Assembly (NCBI GenBank): GCA_935421135.1
Contig: OW285191.1
Span: 10,467,700-10,531,699, forward strand
Source of the DNA: Bugulina stolonifera
Lineage: Eukaryota > Bryozoa > Gymnolaemata > Cheilostomatida > Bugulidae
Reading direction: 5' to 3'
DNA length: 64,000 bases
In this document: piece by piece, positions 15,060-28,199 of the stretch
Numbering within the stretch: the first letter of the stretch is position 1
Layout of the letters: the number at the start of each line of letters is the position of its first letter
Notes under the pieces: model-generated
The model's input: the letters and a program-made list of their open reading frames with translations, nothing else
Told to the model about the DNA's origin: nothing
Database searches by the model: none
Translations under genes and position numbers: made by a program

Positions 15060-18000
15060 TAATAAGCAAAGCTAGTAGGAGAGGCAGCTGTGTATCAGCA
15101 GGGGAAGCGAGGATCACATATAGTAGAATCATCTGAGTGTGACTGGAGGTATTGATGTCCTTCTAGTAAAAAAATAGGAGTGGATGGAGATGGTTGTCGT
15201 CCTTACGGCATGAGGGGGTAATAGCTGCATTAATTGTTCAGTATGGTGATAAAATAGGAGTGACCCGTTTAATATGATTGCTCAAAGATAGCGTATTTGT
15301 GTATATGTACTGTATATTATATATGTATATAATATGTATATTATGGCTAGCATGTTTTACCTGTTTTAGATTGTTTGAACTCTCTTGTAGACTGGACAAC
15401 ATCTACTTACCAGAGGATAAACACAACTGGTAGGAGAGGTAGCTGTGTATCAGCAGGGGAAGAGTCGATCACTAAAGAGCGAGGATCATATATAGTAGAA
15501 TCATCTGAGTGTGACTGGAAGTATTGGTGTTCTTCTTGTGAGAGGATAGGAGGGGATGGAGGTGGTTGTCGTTCCTACGGCATGAGGAGGTAATAGATGC
15601 TTTAATTGTTCAGTATGGTGATAAAGTAGAAGTGACCTGTTTAATACGATTGCTGAAAGATAGCGTATTTCTGTATATGTACTGTATATTATATATGTAT
15701 ATAATATGGATATTATGGCTAGCATGTTTACCTGTTTTAGCTTGTTTGAACTCTCCTGTAGACTAGAGAATCTCTACTTACCAGAGGATAAACATACGTA
15801 GCTAGTAGGAGAGATAGTTGTGTATCAGCAGGGGAAGTGTCAATCACTAAAGACCGAGGATCATATATTATAGTAGAATCATCTGAGTGTGACTGAAAAT
15901 ATTGGTGTCCTTCTTGTGAGAGGATAGGAGTGGATGGAGGTGGTTGTCGTCCCTACGGCATGAGGAGGTAATAGATGCATTAATTGTTCAGTATGGTGAT
16001 AAAATAGAAGTGACCCGTTTAATATGATTGCTGAAAGATAGCGTATTTGTGTATATGTACTGTATATTATATATGTATATAATATGTATAATATGGCTAG
16101 CATGTTTACCTGTTTTAGCTTGTTTGAACTCTCCTGTAGACTGGAGAATCCCTACCTACCAGCGGATAAACACAGCGGGTAGGAGAGGTTGCTGTGTATC
16201 AGCAGGGGAAGTGTCGATCACTAAAGAGCGAGGATCATATATAGTAGAATCATCTGAGTGTGACTGGAGGTATTGGTGTTCTTCTTGTGAGAGGATAGGA
16301 GTGGTTGGAGGTGGTTGTCGTTCCTACGGCAATAGGAGGTAATAGATGCTTTGTTTGTTCAGTATGGTGATAAAATAGAAATGACCCGTTTAATATGATT
16401 GCTGAAAGATAGCGTATTTGTGTATATGTACTGTATATTATATATGTATATAATATGTTTATTATGGCTAGCATGTTTACCTGTTTTAGCTTGCTTGAAC
16501 CCTTCTGTAGACTGGAGAATCTCTATCTACCAGAAGATAAACACAACTGGTAGGAGAGGTGGCTGTGTCTCAGCAGGGGAAGAGTCGATCACTAAAGAGC
16601 GAGGATCATATATAGTAGAATCATCTGAGTGTGACTGGAGGTATTGGTGTCCTTCTAGTGAGAGGATAGGAGTGGATGGAGGTAGTTGTCGTCCCTACGG
16701 CATTAAGAGGTAATAGCTGCAATAATTGTTCAGCATGGTGATAAAATAGAAATGACTCATTTATTATGATTGCTGAAAGATAGCATATATGTGTACATGT
16801 ACATTATATTATATATTGTTATGTATATAATATGTATATTATGGCTAGCATGTTTTACCTGTTCTAGTTTGCTTGAGCTCTCCTGTAGACTGGAGAATCC
16901 CTACCTACCAGAGGATAAACACAGCGGGTAGGAGAGGTTGCTGTGTATCAGCAGGGGAAGTGTCAATCACTAAAGAGCAAGGATCATATATAGTAGAATC
17001 ATCTGAGTGTGACTGGAAGTATTGGTGTTCTTCTTGTGAGAAGATAGGAGGGGATGGAGATGGTTGTCGTCCTTACGGCATGAGGGGGTAATAGCTGCAT
17101 TAATTGTTCAGTATGGTGATAAAATAGGAGTGACCCGTTTAATATGATTGCTGAAAGATAGCGTATTTGTGTATATGTACTGTATATTATATATGTATAT
17201 AATATGGATATTATGGCTAGCATGTTTTACCTGTTTTAGCTTGTTTGAACTCTCCTGTAGACTGGAGAATCTCTACCTACCAGAGGATAAACATACGTAG
17301 CTGGTAGGAGAGGTTGCTGTGTATCAGCAGGGGAAGTGTCGATTACTAAAGAGCAAGGATCATATATAGTAGAATCATCTGAGTGTGACCGGAAATATTG
17401 GTGTCCTTCTAGTGAGAGGATAGGAGTGGATGGAGGTGGTTGTCGTCCCTACGGCATTAAGAGGTAATAGCTGCAATAATTGTTCAGCATGGTGATAAAA
17501 TAGAAATGACCCGTTTATTATGATTGCTGAAAGATAGCATATATGTGTACATGTACATTATAGTATATATTGTTATGTATATAATATGTATATTATGGCT
17601 AGCATGTTTTACCTGTTCTAGTTTGCTTGAACTCTCCTGTAGACTGGAGAATCCCTACCTACCAGAGGATAAACACAGCGGGTAGGAGAGGTTGCTGTGT
17701 ATCAGCAGGGGAAGTGTCGATCACTAAAGAGCGAGGATCATATATAGTAGAATCATCTGAGTGTGACTGGAAGTATTGGTGTTCTTCTTGTGAGAGGATA
17801 GGAGTGGTTGGAGGTGGTTGTCGTTCCTACGGCAATAGGAGGTAATAGATGCTTTGTTTGTTCAGTATGGTGATAAAATAGAAATGACCCGTTTAATATG
17901 ATTGCTGAAAGATAGCGTATTTGTGTATATGTACTGTATATTATATATGTATATAATATGTTTATTATGGCTAGCATGTTTACCTGTTTTAGCTTGCTTG

Positions 18001-21000
18001 AACCCTTCTGTAGACTGGAGAATCTCTATCTACCAGAAGATAAACACAACTGGTAGGAGAGGTGGCTGTGTATCAGCAGGGGAAGTGTCGATCACTAAAG
18101 AGCGAGGATCATATATAGTAGAATCATCTGAGTGTGACTGGAGGTATTGGTGTCCTTCTAGTGAGAGGATAGGAGTGGATGGAGGTAGTTGTCGTCCCTA
18201 CGGCATTAAGAGGTAATAGCTGCAATAATTGTTCAGCATGGTGATAAAATAGAAATGACTCATTTATTATGATTGCTGAAAGATAGCATATATGTGTACA
18301 TGTACATTATATTATATATTGTTATGTATATAATATGTATATTATGGCTAGCATGTTTTACCTGTTCTAGTTTGCTTGAGCTCTCCTGTAGACTGGAGAA
18401 TCCCTACCTACCAGAGGATAAACACAGCTGGTAGGAGAGGTAGCTGTGTATCAGCAGGGGAAGTGCCAATCATTAAATAGCGAGGATCACATATAGTAGA
18501 ATCATCTGAGTGTGACTGGAGGTATTGGTGTTCTTCTTGTGAGAGGATAGGAGTGGATGAAGGTGGTTGTCGTTCCTACGGCATGAGGAGGTAATAGATG
18601 CTTTAATTGTTCAGTATGGTGATAAAATAGAAGTGACCCGTTTAATATGATTGCTGAAAAATAGTGTATTTGTGTATATGTACTGTATATTATATATGTA
18701 TATAATATGTATATTATGGCTAGCATGTTTACCTGTTTTAGCTTGCTTGAACCCTTCTGTAGACTGGAGAATCTCTATCTACCAGAAGATAAACACAACT
18801 GGTAGGAGAGGTAACTGTGTATCAGCAGGGGAAGTGCCAATCATTAAATAGCGAGGATCACATATAGTAGAATCATCTGAGTGTGACTAGAAGTATTGGT
18901 GTTCTTCTTGTGAGAGGATAGGAGTGGATGAAGGTGGTTGTCGTTCCTACGGCAATAGGAGGTAATAGATGCATTAATTGTTCAGTATGGTGATAAAATA
19001 GAAGTGACCCGTTTAATATGATTGCTGAAAGATAGCGTATTTGTGTATATGTACTGTATATAATAATTGTATATTATGGCTAGCATGTCTACCTGTTTTA
19101 GCTTGTTTGAACTCTCCTGTAGACTGGAGAATATCTACTTACCAGCGGATAAACACAGCTGGTAGGAGAGGTTGCTGTGTATCAGCAGGGGAAGTGTCGA
19201 TCACTAAAGAGCAAGGATCATATAGTAGAATCATCTGAGTGTGACTGGAGGTATTGGTGTCCTTCTAGTAAGAAGATAGGAGTGGATGGAGATGGTTGTC
19301 GTCCTTACAGCATGAGGGGGTAATAGCTGCATTAATTGTTCAGTATGGTGATAAAATAGGAGTGACCCGTTTAATATGATTGCTGAAAGATAGCGTATTT
19401 GTGTATATGTACTGCATATTATATATGTATATAATATGTATATTATGGCTAGCATGTTTTACCTGTTTTAGATTGTTTGAACTCTCTTGTAGACTGGACA
19501 TCATCTACTTACCAGAGGATAAACACAGCTGGTAGGAGAGGTAGCTGTGTATCAGCAGGGGAAGTGTCAATCACTAAAGAGCAAGGATCATATATAGTAG
19601 AATCATCTGAGTGTGACTGGAGGTATTGGTGTTCTTCTTGTGAGAGGATAGGAGTGGATGGAGGTGGTTGTCGTTCCTACGGCAATAGGAGGTAATAGAT
19701 GATTTAATTGTTCAGTATGGTGATAAAATAGAAATGACCCGTTCAATATGATTGCTGAAAGATAGCGTATTTGTGTATGTACATGTATGTACTGTATATT
19801 ATATATGTATATAATATGTATAATATGGCTAGCATGTTTTACCTGTTTTAGATTGTTTGAACTCTCTTGTAGACTGGATATCATCTACTTACCAGAGGAT
19901 AAACACAGCTGGTAGGAGAGGTAGCTGTGTATCAGCAGGGGAAGTGCCAATCATTAAATAGCAAGGATCACATATAGTAGAATCATCTGAGTGTGACTGG
20001 AGGTATTGGTGTTCTTCTTGTGAGAGGATAGGAGTGGATGAAGGTGGTTGTCGTTCCTACGGCAATAGAAGGTAATAGATGCTTTAATTGTTCAGTATGG
20101 TGATAAAATAGAAATGACCCGTTCAATATGATTGCTGAAAGATAGCGTATTTGTGTTTATGTACATTATATTATATATTGTTATGTATATAATATGTATA
20201 TTATGGCTAGCATGTTTTACCTGTTCTAGTTTGCTTGAGCTCTCCTGTAGACTGGAAAATCCCTACCTACCAGAGGATAAACACAGCTGGTAGGAGAGGT
20301 AGCTGTGTATCAGCAGGGGAAGTGCCAATCATTAAATAGCGAGGATCACATGTAGTAGAATTATCTGAGTGTGATTGGAGGTATTGGTGTTCTTCTTGTG
20401 AGAGGATAGCAGTGGATGAAGGTGGTTGTCGTTCCTACGGCAATAGGAGGTAATAGATGCATTAATTGTTCAGTATGGTGATAAAATAGAAGTGACCCGT
20501 TTAATATGATTGCTGAAAGATAGCGTATTTGTGTATATGTACTGTATATTATATATGTATATAATAATTGTATATTATGGCTAGCATGTTCACCTGTTTT
20601 AGCTTGTTTGAACTCTTCTGTAGACTGGAGAATATCTACTTACCAGCGGATAAACACAGCTGGTAGGAGAGGTTGCTGTGTATCAGCAGGGGAAGTGTCA
20701 GTCACTAAAGAGCAAGGATCATATATAGTAGAATCATCTGAGTGTGACTGGAAGTATTGGTGTCCTTCTTGTGAGAGGATAGGAGTGGATGGAGGTGGTT
20801 GTCGTTCCTACGGCATGAGGAGGTAATAGATGCATTAATTGTTCAGTATGGTGATAAAATAGAAGTGACCCGTTTAATATGATTGCTGAAAGATAGCGAA
20901 TTTGTGTATATGTACTGCATATTATATATGTATATAATAATTGTATATTATGGCTAGCATGTTTACCTGTTTTAGCTTGTTTGAACTCTCCTGTAGACTG

Positions 21001-24000
21001 GAGAATATCTACTTACCAGCGGATAAACACAGCTGGTAGGAGAGGTTGCTGTGTATCAGCAGGGGAAGTGTCAATCACTAAAGAGCAAGGATCATATATA
21101 GTAGAATCATCTGAGTGTGACTGGAGGTATTGGTGTTCTTCTTGTGAGAGGATAGGAGTGGATGGAGGTGGTTGTCGTTCCTACGGCAATAGGAGGTAAT
21201 AGATGATTTAATTGTTCAGTATGGTGATAAAATAGAAATGACCCGTTCAATATGATTGCTGAAAGATAGCGTATTTGTGTATGTACATGTATGTACTGTA
21301 TATTATATATGTATATAATATGTATAATATGGCTAGCATGTTTTACCTGTTTTAGATTGTTTGAACTCTCTTGTAGACTGGATATCATCTACTTACCAGA
21401 GGATAAACACAGCTGGTAGGAGAGGTTGCTGTGTATCAGCAGGGGAAGTGTCAATCACTAAAGAGCAAGGATCATATATAGTAGAATCATCTGAGTGTGA
21501 CTGGAAGTATTGGTGTTCTTCTTGTGAGAGGATAGGAGGGAATGAAGGTGGTTGTCGTTCCTACGGCAATAGGAGGTAATAGATGCTTTAATTGTTCAGT
21601 ATGGTGATAAAATAGAAGTGACCCGTTTAATATGATTGCTGAAAGATAGCCTATTTGTGTATATGTATATTATATATGTATGTAATATGTTTATTATGGC
21701 TAGCATGTTTACCGGTTTTAGCTTGCTTGAACCCTTCTGTAGACTGGAGAATCTCTACCTACCAGAGGATAAACACAACTGGTAGGAGAGGTAGTTGTGT
21801 ATCAGCGGGGGAAGTGTCAATCACTAAAGACCGAGGATCATATATAGTAGAATTATCTGAGTGTGACTGGAACTATTGGTGTCCTTCTTGTGAGAGGATA
21901 GGAATGGATGGAGGTGGTTGTCGTTCCTACGGCATGAGGAGGTAATAGATGCATGACTAGTCTTGCATGTAATACACCAACCTATTTATATGTTTGCTTA
22001 CAACTACGCTGTATTTAGCTTTATCCGTTACCATAATTTTAATTCTGTGCCATTTAATGTCTCGGTTCCTCACTTTGAATGATCAAGCTCAGTAATTTCA
22101 TACTTTCTACCACCAATAACTTTGAGTGAAATAACTAATTAAGCGCTACTATACACTGGTGTTATTAGTTTGAGCTGTATTACATCAGTTAAAAAAATTG
22201 GAACCCTGTGCACTTTTTTACAAGTGCCTTTCCACTAATTTTCATACAAAGTAAATACTCGTTCCTATCTCCTTGTCTATATAGAGGAATGTACATGTAC
22301 ATGTTGTTTATACACGTACATCGCCTTGTCTATGCTCTGATAATAACTTGGTTTTACACGTCCATATGTATCAATAATGATTGGTCTTACTGTTTACTTG
22401 TAGCTGTTCATCAACTTCTTTGAGCACCCGCTGAGACTTGAGATGATCTACTGTCTGGGAGAGAAACACCTTTTAGTGGAAATGCTCTTTGAAGAATGCA
22501 GGAGAGTGGAGAACTTTGTTGTTTGAGTGTGGTGGCACTGGTAAGAACAGAGCAGCAAAATGCAAATTCTCAGTTGTAAATGAGGTTGTAAATAATTTAC
22601 CATGTGAAAATGGTAAGATAATAAAAATATGTTACAGAATATAATACTTATATTAAGCTAATAGAACTGCAACATAACAAAAAAGTCAAATGTTGCGTTG
22701 TGTATTGCTGAAAGAAGGAAGTTGAATTAGTTCCCCAGAAGCTACCAAAAGAAGGTGTGGAAAATTTGTGTGGTAAACTGAACAATAGATTTACCTTTGT
22801 AAGGCTCAAGCTGGATGTTGATGTGTGCAGCAGATAGTTCAGTCAGAGTGACTGTGGCCCAAAAGCTAGGAGCAGATATCACAATAGAAAGCTTTGAATG
22901 GCTTTGGCTGCCCTACAAGTATAATATATAGCACATTTGTGAATGTGCAATCCTTGACTGTACTAAAACCTTTAACTGTTCTGATTAGTTAAAGGAAAAT
23001 GAACAACTTTACACAAAGTATTTTTGTTTATTAATTTCTTACCTCTAAATTCCTGGAATTGCCATCTTTCTAATCATTATTTACAGTCACTGTACATTGC
23101 TTCTTATACTGTCTGATAAACAATCTTTATATGCACTGTATATATTAAATGATTGTGCACAATATCATTGAGTGGTCATATTGAACTCGAATTTGGAATG
23201 AAAAATCAAGACTGGATATATAAACAACACAAACACCAAAGAGTGAGAACCTTTAGCTAGACATTCCTTCCTGGAGTTCCCTGCTTAAATCATTATACTA
23301 TACAGCATCCTCATTTTCATGTTCCTATCGTTTGAAAACTTCCCTTGCTAATATACATGTGAATGCAGAATATACCTGTAACAATTTCAATAATCAAGTT
23401 TCACCTGTTCTAGCTTGCTTGAACTCTCCGGTAGACTGGAGAATCCCTACCTACCAGAGGATAAACTCGATGTCGATTACTAAAGAGCAAGGATCATATA
23501 TAGTAGCATCATCTGAGTGTGACTGGAGGTATTGGTGTCCTTCTTGTGAGAGGATAGGAGTGGATGGAGGTGGTTGTCGTTCCTACGGCATTGAGAGGTA
23601 ATAGCTGCAATAATTGTTCAGCATGGTGATAAAATAGAAATGACCTGTTTAATATGCTTGCTGAAAGATAGCGTATTTGTGTTTATGTATATTATATATG
23701 TATATAATATGTTTATTATGGCTAGCATGTTTACCTGTTCTAGCTTGCTTGAGCTCTCCTGTAGACTGGAGAATCCCTACCTACCAGAGGATAAACACAG
23801 CTGGTAGGAGAGGTGGCTGTGTATCAGCAGGGGAAGTGTCGATCACTAAAGAGCAAGGATCATATATAGTAGAATCATCTGAGTGTGACTGGAAATATTG
23901 GTGTCCTTCTAGTGAGAGGATAGGAGTGGATGGAGGTGGTTGTCGTCCCTACGGCATTGAGAGGTAATAGCTGCAATAATTGTTCAGCATGGTGATAAAA

Positions 24001-24850
24001 TAGAAATGACCTGTTTAATATGCTTGCTGAAAGATAGCGTATTTGTGTTTATGTATATTATATATGTATATAATATGTTTATTATGGCTAGCATGTTTAC
24101 CTGTTTTAGCTTGCTTGAGCCCTTCTGTAGACTGGAGAATCCCTACCTACCAGAGGGTAAACACAGCTGGTACGAGAGGTGGCTGTGTATCAGCAGGGGA
24201 AGTGTCGATCACTAAAGAGCAAGGATCATATATAGTAGAATCATCTGAGTGTGACTGGAGGTGTATTGGTGTCCTTCTAGTGAGAGGATAGGAGTGGATA
24301 GAGGTGGTTGTCGTTCCTACGGCATGAGGAGGTAATAGATGCATTAATTGTTCAGTATGGTGATAAAATAGAAATGACCCGTTTAATGTGATTGCTGAAA
24401 GATAGCCTATATGTGTACATGTACATTATATTATATCTTGTTATGTATATAATATGGCTAGCATGTTTTACCTGTTCTAGCTTGCTTGAGCTCTCCTGTA
24501 GACTGGAGAATCCCTACCTACCAGAGGATAAACAGAGCTGGTAGGAGAGGTAGCTGTGTATCAGCAGGGGAAGTGTCGATTACTAAAGAGCAAGGATCAT
24601 ATATAGTAGCATCATCTGAGTGTGACTAGAGGTATTGGTGTCCTTCTTGTGAGAGGATAGGAGTGGATGGAGGTGGTTGTCGTTCCTACGGCATGAGGAG
24701 GTAATAGATGCATTAATTGTTCACTATGGTGATAAAATAGAAGTGACCCGTTTAATATGATTGCTGAAAGATAGCGTATTTGTGTATATGTACATTATAT
24801 TGTATATTGTTATGTATATAATATGTATATTATGGTTGCTGGAATACACT
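15060..24850 (+). repeat. Array of about 23 units of roughly 372 bp, each with a 72-codon ORF
   Basis: Units recur every 365-380 bp from a truncated first unit near 15070 to about 24830. A block without units interrupts them at about 21960-23395. Each unit has an AT-rich half (gtatattatatatgtata, then atggctagcatgtttacctg) and a half with an ORF beginning near CLNSPVDW, then YQRINT, VSAGE, SYIVESSECDW, YWCSSCERIG and ending CRSYG-x-RR-stop. Examples of intact ORFs start at 15375, 16873, 17627, 19477, 20608, 20981 and 21361. Others carry a stop (TAG at 18478) or a frameshift (19222, 24262). The ORF-bearing segment is bounded by ttacctgttttag and AG|gtaata, which look like splice sites 220 bp apart. 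I do not recognise the peptide. It may be a satellite or an amplified exon. Confidence 0.85.
21960..23395 (+). other. Non-repeat spacer inside the 372-bp array
   Basis: This block separates 19 units on the left from four on the right. A candidate terminal exon lies at 22404-22526: the acceptor tttacttgtag is followed by 40 open codons (starting LFINFFEHPLRLEMIYCLGE) and a TGA. A second open stretch follows around 22733-22830 (KLPKEGVENLCGKL). They resemble coding sequence but I cannot link them to any gene or family, and they may be a decayed fragment. Confidence 0.3.
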
Positions 24851-25007
24851 GCAGCCAGATCTCGTTCAATATTGTCTTTCTCTTCAATATATCTTGTCTG
24901 CTTTATAATTTGTCCCGTAATTGATAAGTTAATTTCTTTTTTTTTGTAGCAGGTGTACTTTCATCAGCAGATAAAGACAGTCGTGAGATTGCTGTTTTAG
25001 TTGGCTG

Positions 25008-26990
25008 TTAATAGTTGACAGATACAGACTGAGGTGGTGTCGCATCAACATGTGGTAGAAGTAATTCACCACTTCGTCTCGATCCAGAAAACTCATTTTC
25101 AAGTCCGACTGTTTCGCTAGAAGACTGATCAGATGAACTTGTTCCAGGTGAGGGAATTGTTGCAGAAGTTGATGTCAACAAACTGTCTGCAGTAGCACTC
25201 AACTTGGAGTCACTTTGAGTTTGCACATCTAATAATGAGAATACATTTATTATAGTTTATACAGAAGTAGCACATACATGTAGGCAAAGACATTTGTACA
25301 ATTTTGAGTCAATTGTAAATAGAGAGTAAGTGTTCCTATGTGGTTTTGGACCCATCAGATGTTTGCTATAAAACTCTAGTTAATGTGGGTTTTGAATCAC
25401 AGTTATATCTTTCAAACAGCAGCATCCAGATTTAGTTGAATTGTTAAAACTGTAACAGCACTCCAAACGAGGATGGAAGCAGATAATAAATAATTCATGG
25501 TTTAAAAAATATTGGGTCTGTTAAAACATTCTTAGTAAATAGTTGACGCTTGCAGAAAATCTAGTTCATACCTACTTACCTACAATCTACCTACATGTAC
25601 CTACCTACCAATGTACCTGCCTACCTACACTAATACATTGTAGCTACATGTATAATATAACTATTTCCAAAAGCTGCACTGTTGTACATATCTTTGAATG
25701 GTTGTGACCCTTGGCTATAGAATATAAAGCAACTAAAAATAATTTCGAGATCACTATAACAGCACAGCTAACAATGTGTAAAATTCCACAAGTGAAACAT
25801 TTTATCTTTCTGCAATTAAAGAAGACCAGCTCGCTGATTCAATAGTTCGAGAATTGGAAGTTTCAAGTGGCAAATGGTTGAATTGATTACCTGATAACTT
25901 CTCATATTTTGCAAGAGTGCAAAACACTTTATTTTTCTTCTTCAGTTGAAAGATGTCATTTTTCCCACATCCTCGACAGTTGATGAGTGTGTGTTCACTC
26001 CTCTTTTGTGTTGATAGTGAGGCCCAGCATCCCAAGGAGAAGGTCTTGATGTAGAGGTCTTGTCCCTTTCGACCATCATCAAATTGGCTCCTGAAAAACC
26101 AGGTACATGATCTATATGTATACGTATTTCGTAATAATGAAAATGGGTGCACTGGGCACTTTGGCTCTCAGCAGCATGCTTCTCTATCTGCCAGTTGTGA
26201 TTGGTGTGCAACTCTGTTGCTAACCACAACATGTTGGATGAACATTTGATAGAATAGAACCGTTACTTATTAACAATCAGCACCAATATCAGTCTAATAT
26301 GATTGAAAACCGGAAATCTTGAGCAGAACTGCAATTTATATAATGTAATAGACTGTCAGGGACAATTACACTACAAAGCACCCACATTACTAATACACCG
26401 TCACTTAGGAGTTGTGCATAGCCACTATAAACATGTACATATTTTAATAGTGTCCATCATCCAGCTCTAGCAATTGTTGGAATAATATTCCATGTGATAA
26501 TCATTTTAATATTAGTCAATTACAGTTTAAATAGGCCTCAATTTGTATTTACACTTACATTTAACTGGGAATTTGTTCCAGGTTTTATTGCCTGTCGGCA
26601 ACTAAGTACAAAAAATAAACATAAAATGTGATATTTTGATTTAAGTGATATGGTAAACCGAAATTTTTGCTAATTTGAGCATTTGAAAGTTTAATCAAGC
26701 ATTTATAGCAATAATATTGTAGGGTGTTTGATCAGCAGCTCCCCCTAGTTTAATGCACTTACTGTTTCATTAATTGATCTGCCAGTCTGTCTTTATGCTT
26801 GACCCACACTCCATGTTTAATTTTCATGTTTGGGTGATCTTTCATGAGGTGTTTGTTGTATTGCAGATAGCCCTCATCATCTAAGCTCCACAAATAACAG
26901 TCAGCGTAACCGCAGAAGACTGGTGCTGATATAGGCATTATAGTTGTATGAAACAAAGTTATGCTCTGGTAGGTATAATTCAATGTTGAA
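25008..26990 (-). CDS. Possible minus-strand gene fragments: zinc-finger-like exon and Ser-rich terminal exon
   Basis: Three open pieces on the minus strand may belong together. The rightmost (ATG at about 26941, running down to a gtaagt donor near 26761) encodes PVFCGYADCYLW and NKHLMKDHP, a C-x4-C...H-x4-H arrangement like a BED/C2H2 finger. The middle (about 26230-25942) has a run with QCTHFHYYEIRIHIDHVPG. The leftmost (25226-25008) follows an acceptor (attattag), is Ser/Thr/Pro-rich and ends in a stop. I could not join the phases from the first piece to the middle one, so this may be a decayed or misassembled gene. It is antisense within the giant intron of gene A. Confidence 0.3.
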
Positions 26991-28199
26991 CTGTTGCTTA
27001 CTGAAATTTTGTATTGCGTTGACAGTTAGGTGTTTCTAGTGTCGAAAGTCTTGCTGGACTGAAGTCTGTCCAAGATAGAAGGATTATATATAGGCCTATA
27101 AATTAAATTTCTATATTATTTGTAATTAACTAATTACTTTACCCTCTTTTCATTTTTCTAATGGATTATTCAAATAAATTTGTTCTGCTTTATTCACAGG
27201 TAAGGTAGACACTGAAACTGAACTGGACTCAACTGATTGCCCTTGCCTCTTCTGTTTTCCTAATATGGGTGATTTCAGTCTAATCCCATTATATTATGTG
27301 CATGGAAGATCAACAAATATTACACAATTATAGACTGTAGTACTGTCACCTACTAGTCTGTTATGCCACATATTCTCACAAGGAAATTTGAGAGACAGAG
27401 TTTTAGCATAACATACAGTTTCTAGCACTAAATACAGAGGGCAGCTTTAGCTGTCTAGAGACAGTTTACCATAATCGTAGCATACGTTTAATCAGAGTGT
27501 GGAATTGGTCTAAATAACTCAATTTGTTCTCAGTGAAACTCCAACCCCTCTGTGTACATGTTTGATATTACTTGTGTTCCATAATATGCCCAATGTAATT
27601 TATTTGATATATTTCCAGTAGATATAGCTAGATGTGGTTTTGGTGTAAAGTTTCGAAAGCTATTTGGTCATGCATGTACATGCATACATGGTTTATCATT
27701 TGTGGCATCACCTGTGTTCTGTAGTTAACTGTTGCCAACAAGTTAGTTATACAGTTTTATATAATAATAATTTGACTAAAGTAAACAGGTTGCTGTGAAT
27801 GATTACTTATGAGTCCACTCTCTTCTAAGAAATTTTCTATTCAATAGACTTATTTATGTTAGTTAAAGATATGTACCACTGTGCATATTATTTATATGTG
27901 TCAGAATAATCATGTTTACAGTTTTGTTATTTAGTGAGGCAAAGTGGGCTAGCAAGTTCTATTTTCCATCTTGTTTATGCTGTGTTGTAAAACATGACAA
28001 GTTGGAGCTGGGAGTGATTTCAGGTTTCTCCATAAACAGAATAAAAATTGGGATAGGCAGCAGACAGCAATATTAGCATAATGTGACCAAAAAAGTTGTT
28101 TCCCGAGCAGCATGGATTTCTACCATCTGCCCAATTTATCTAAGTATGTAGATGGGCAGACCAGCAAAGTTTCAGTGCCAAAGACTGTATATTTTGGTA

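Noticed and set aside
15501..21388. Recurrent 74-93 codon minus-strand ORFs in the 372-bp array
   Set aside because: They are antisense to the unit ORF and run into the AT-rich half (ILYTYIIYSTYT). They recur only because the unit recurs.
15060..24850. 372-bp units as cassette exons of gene A
   Set aside because: Exon 10 ends in phase 0; entering a unit at the cctgttttag acceptor reads CTT GTT TGA, an immediate stop, and 220 nt would break the frame to exon 11.
15060..24850. CRISPR-like array
   Set aside because: Repeats are about 372 bp with no short direct repeat/unique spacer pattern, and the DNA is plainly from an intron-containing animal genome.
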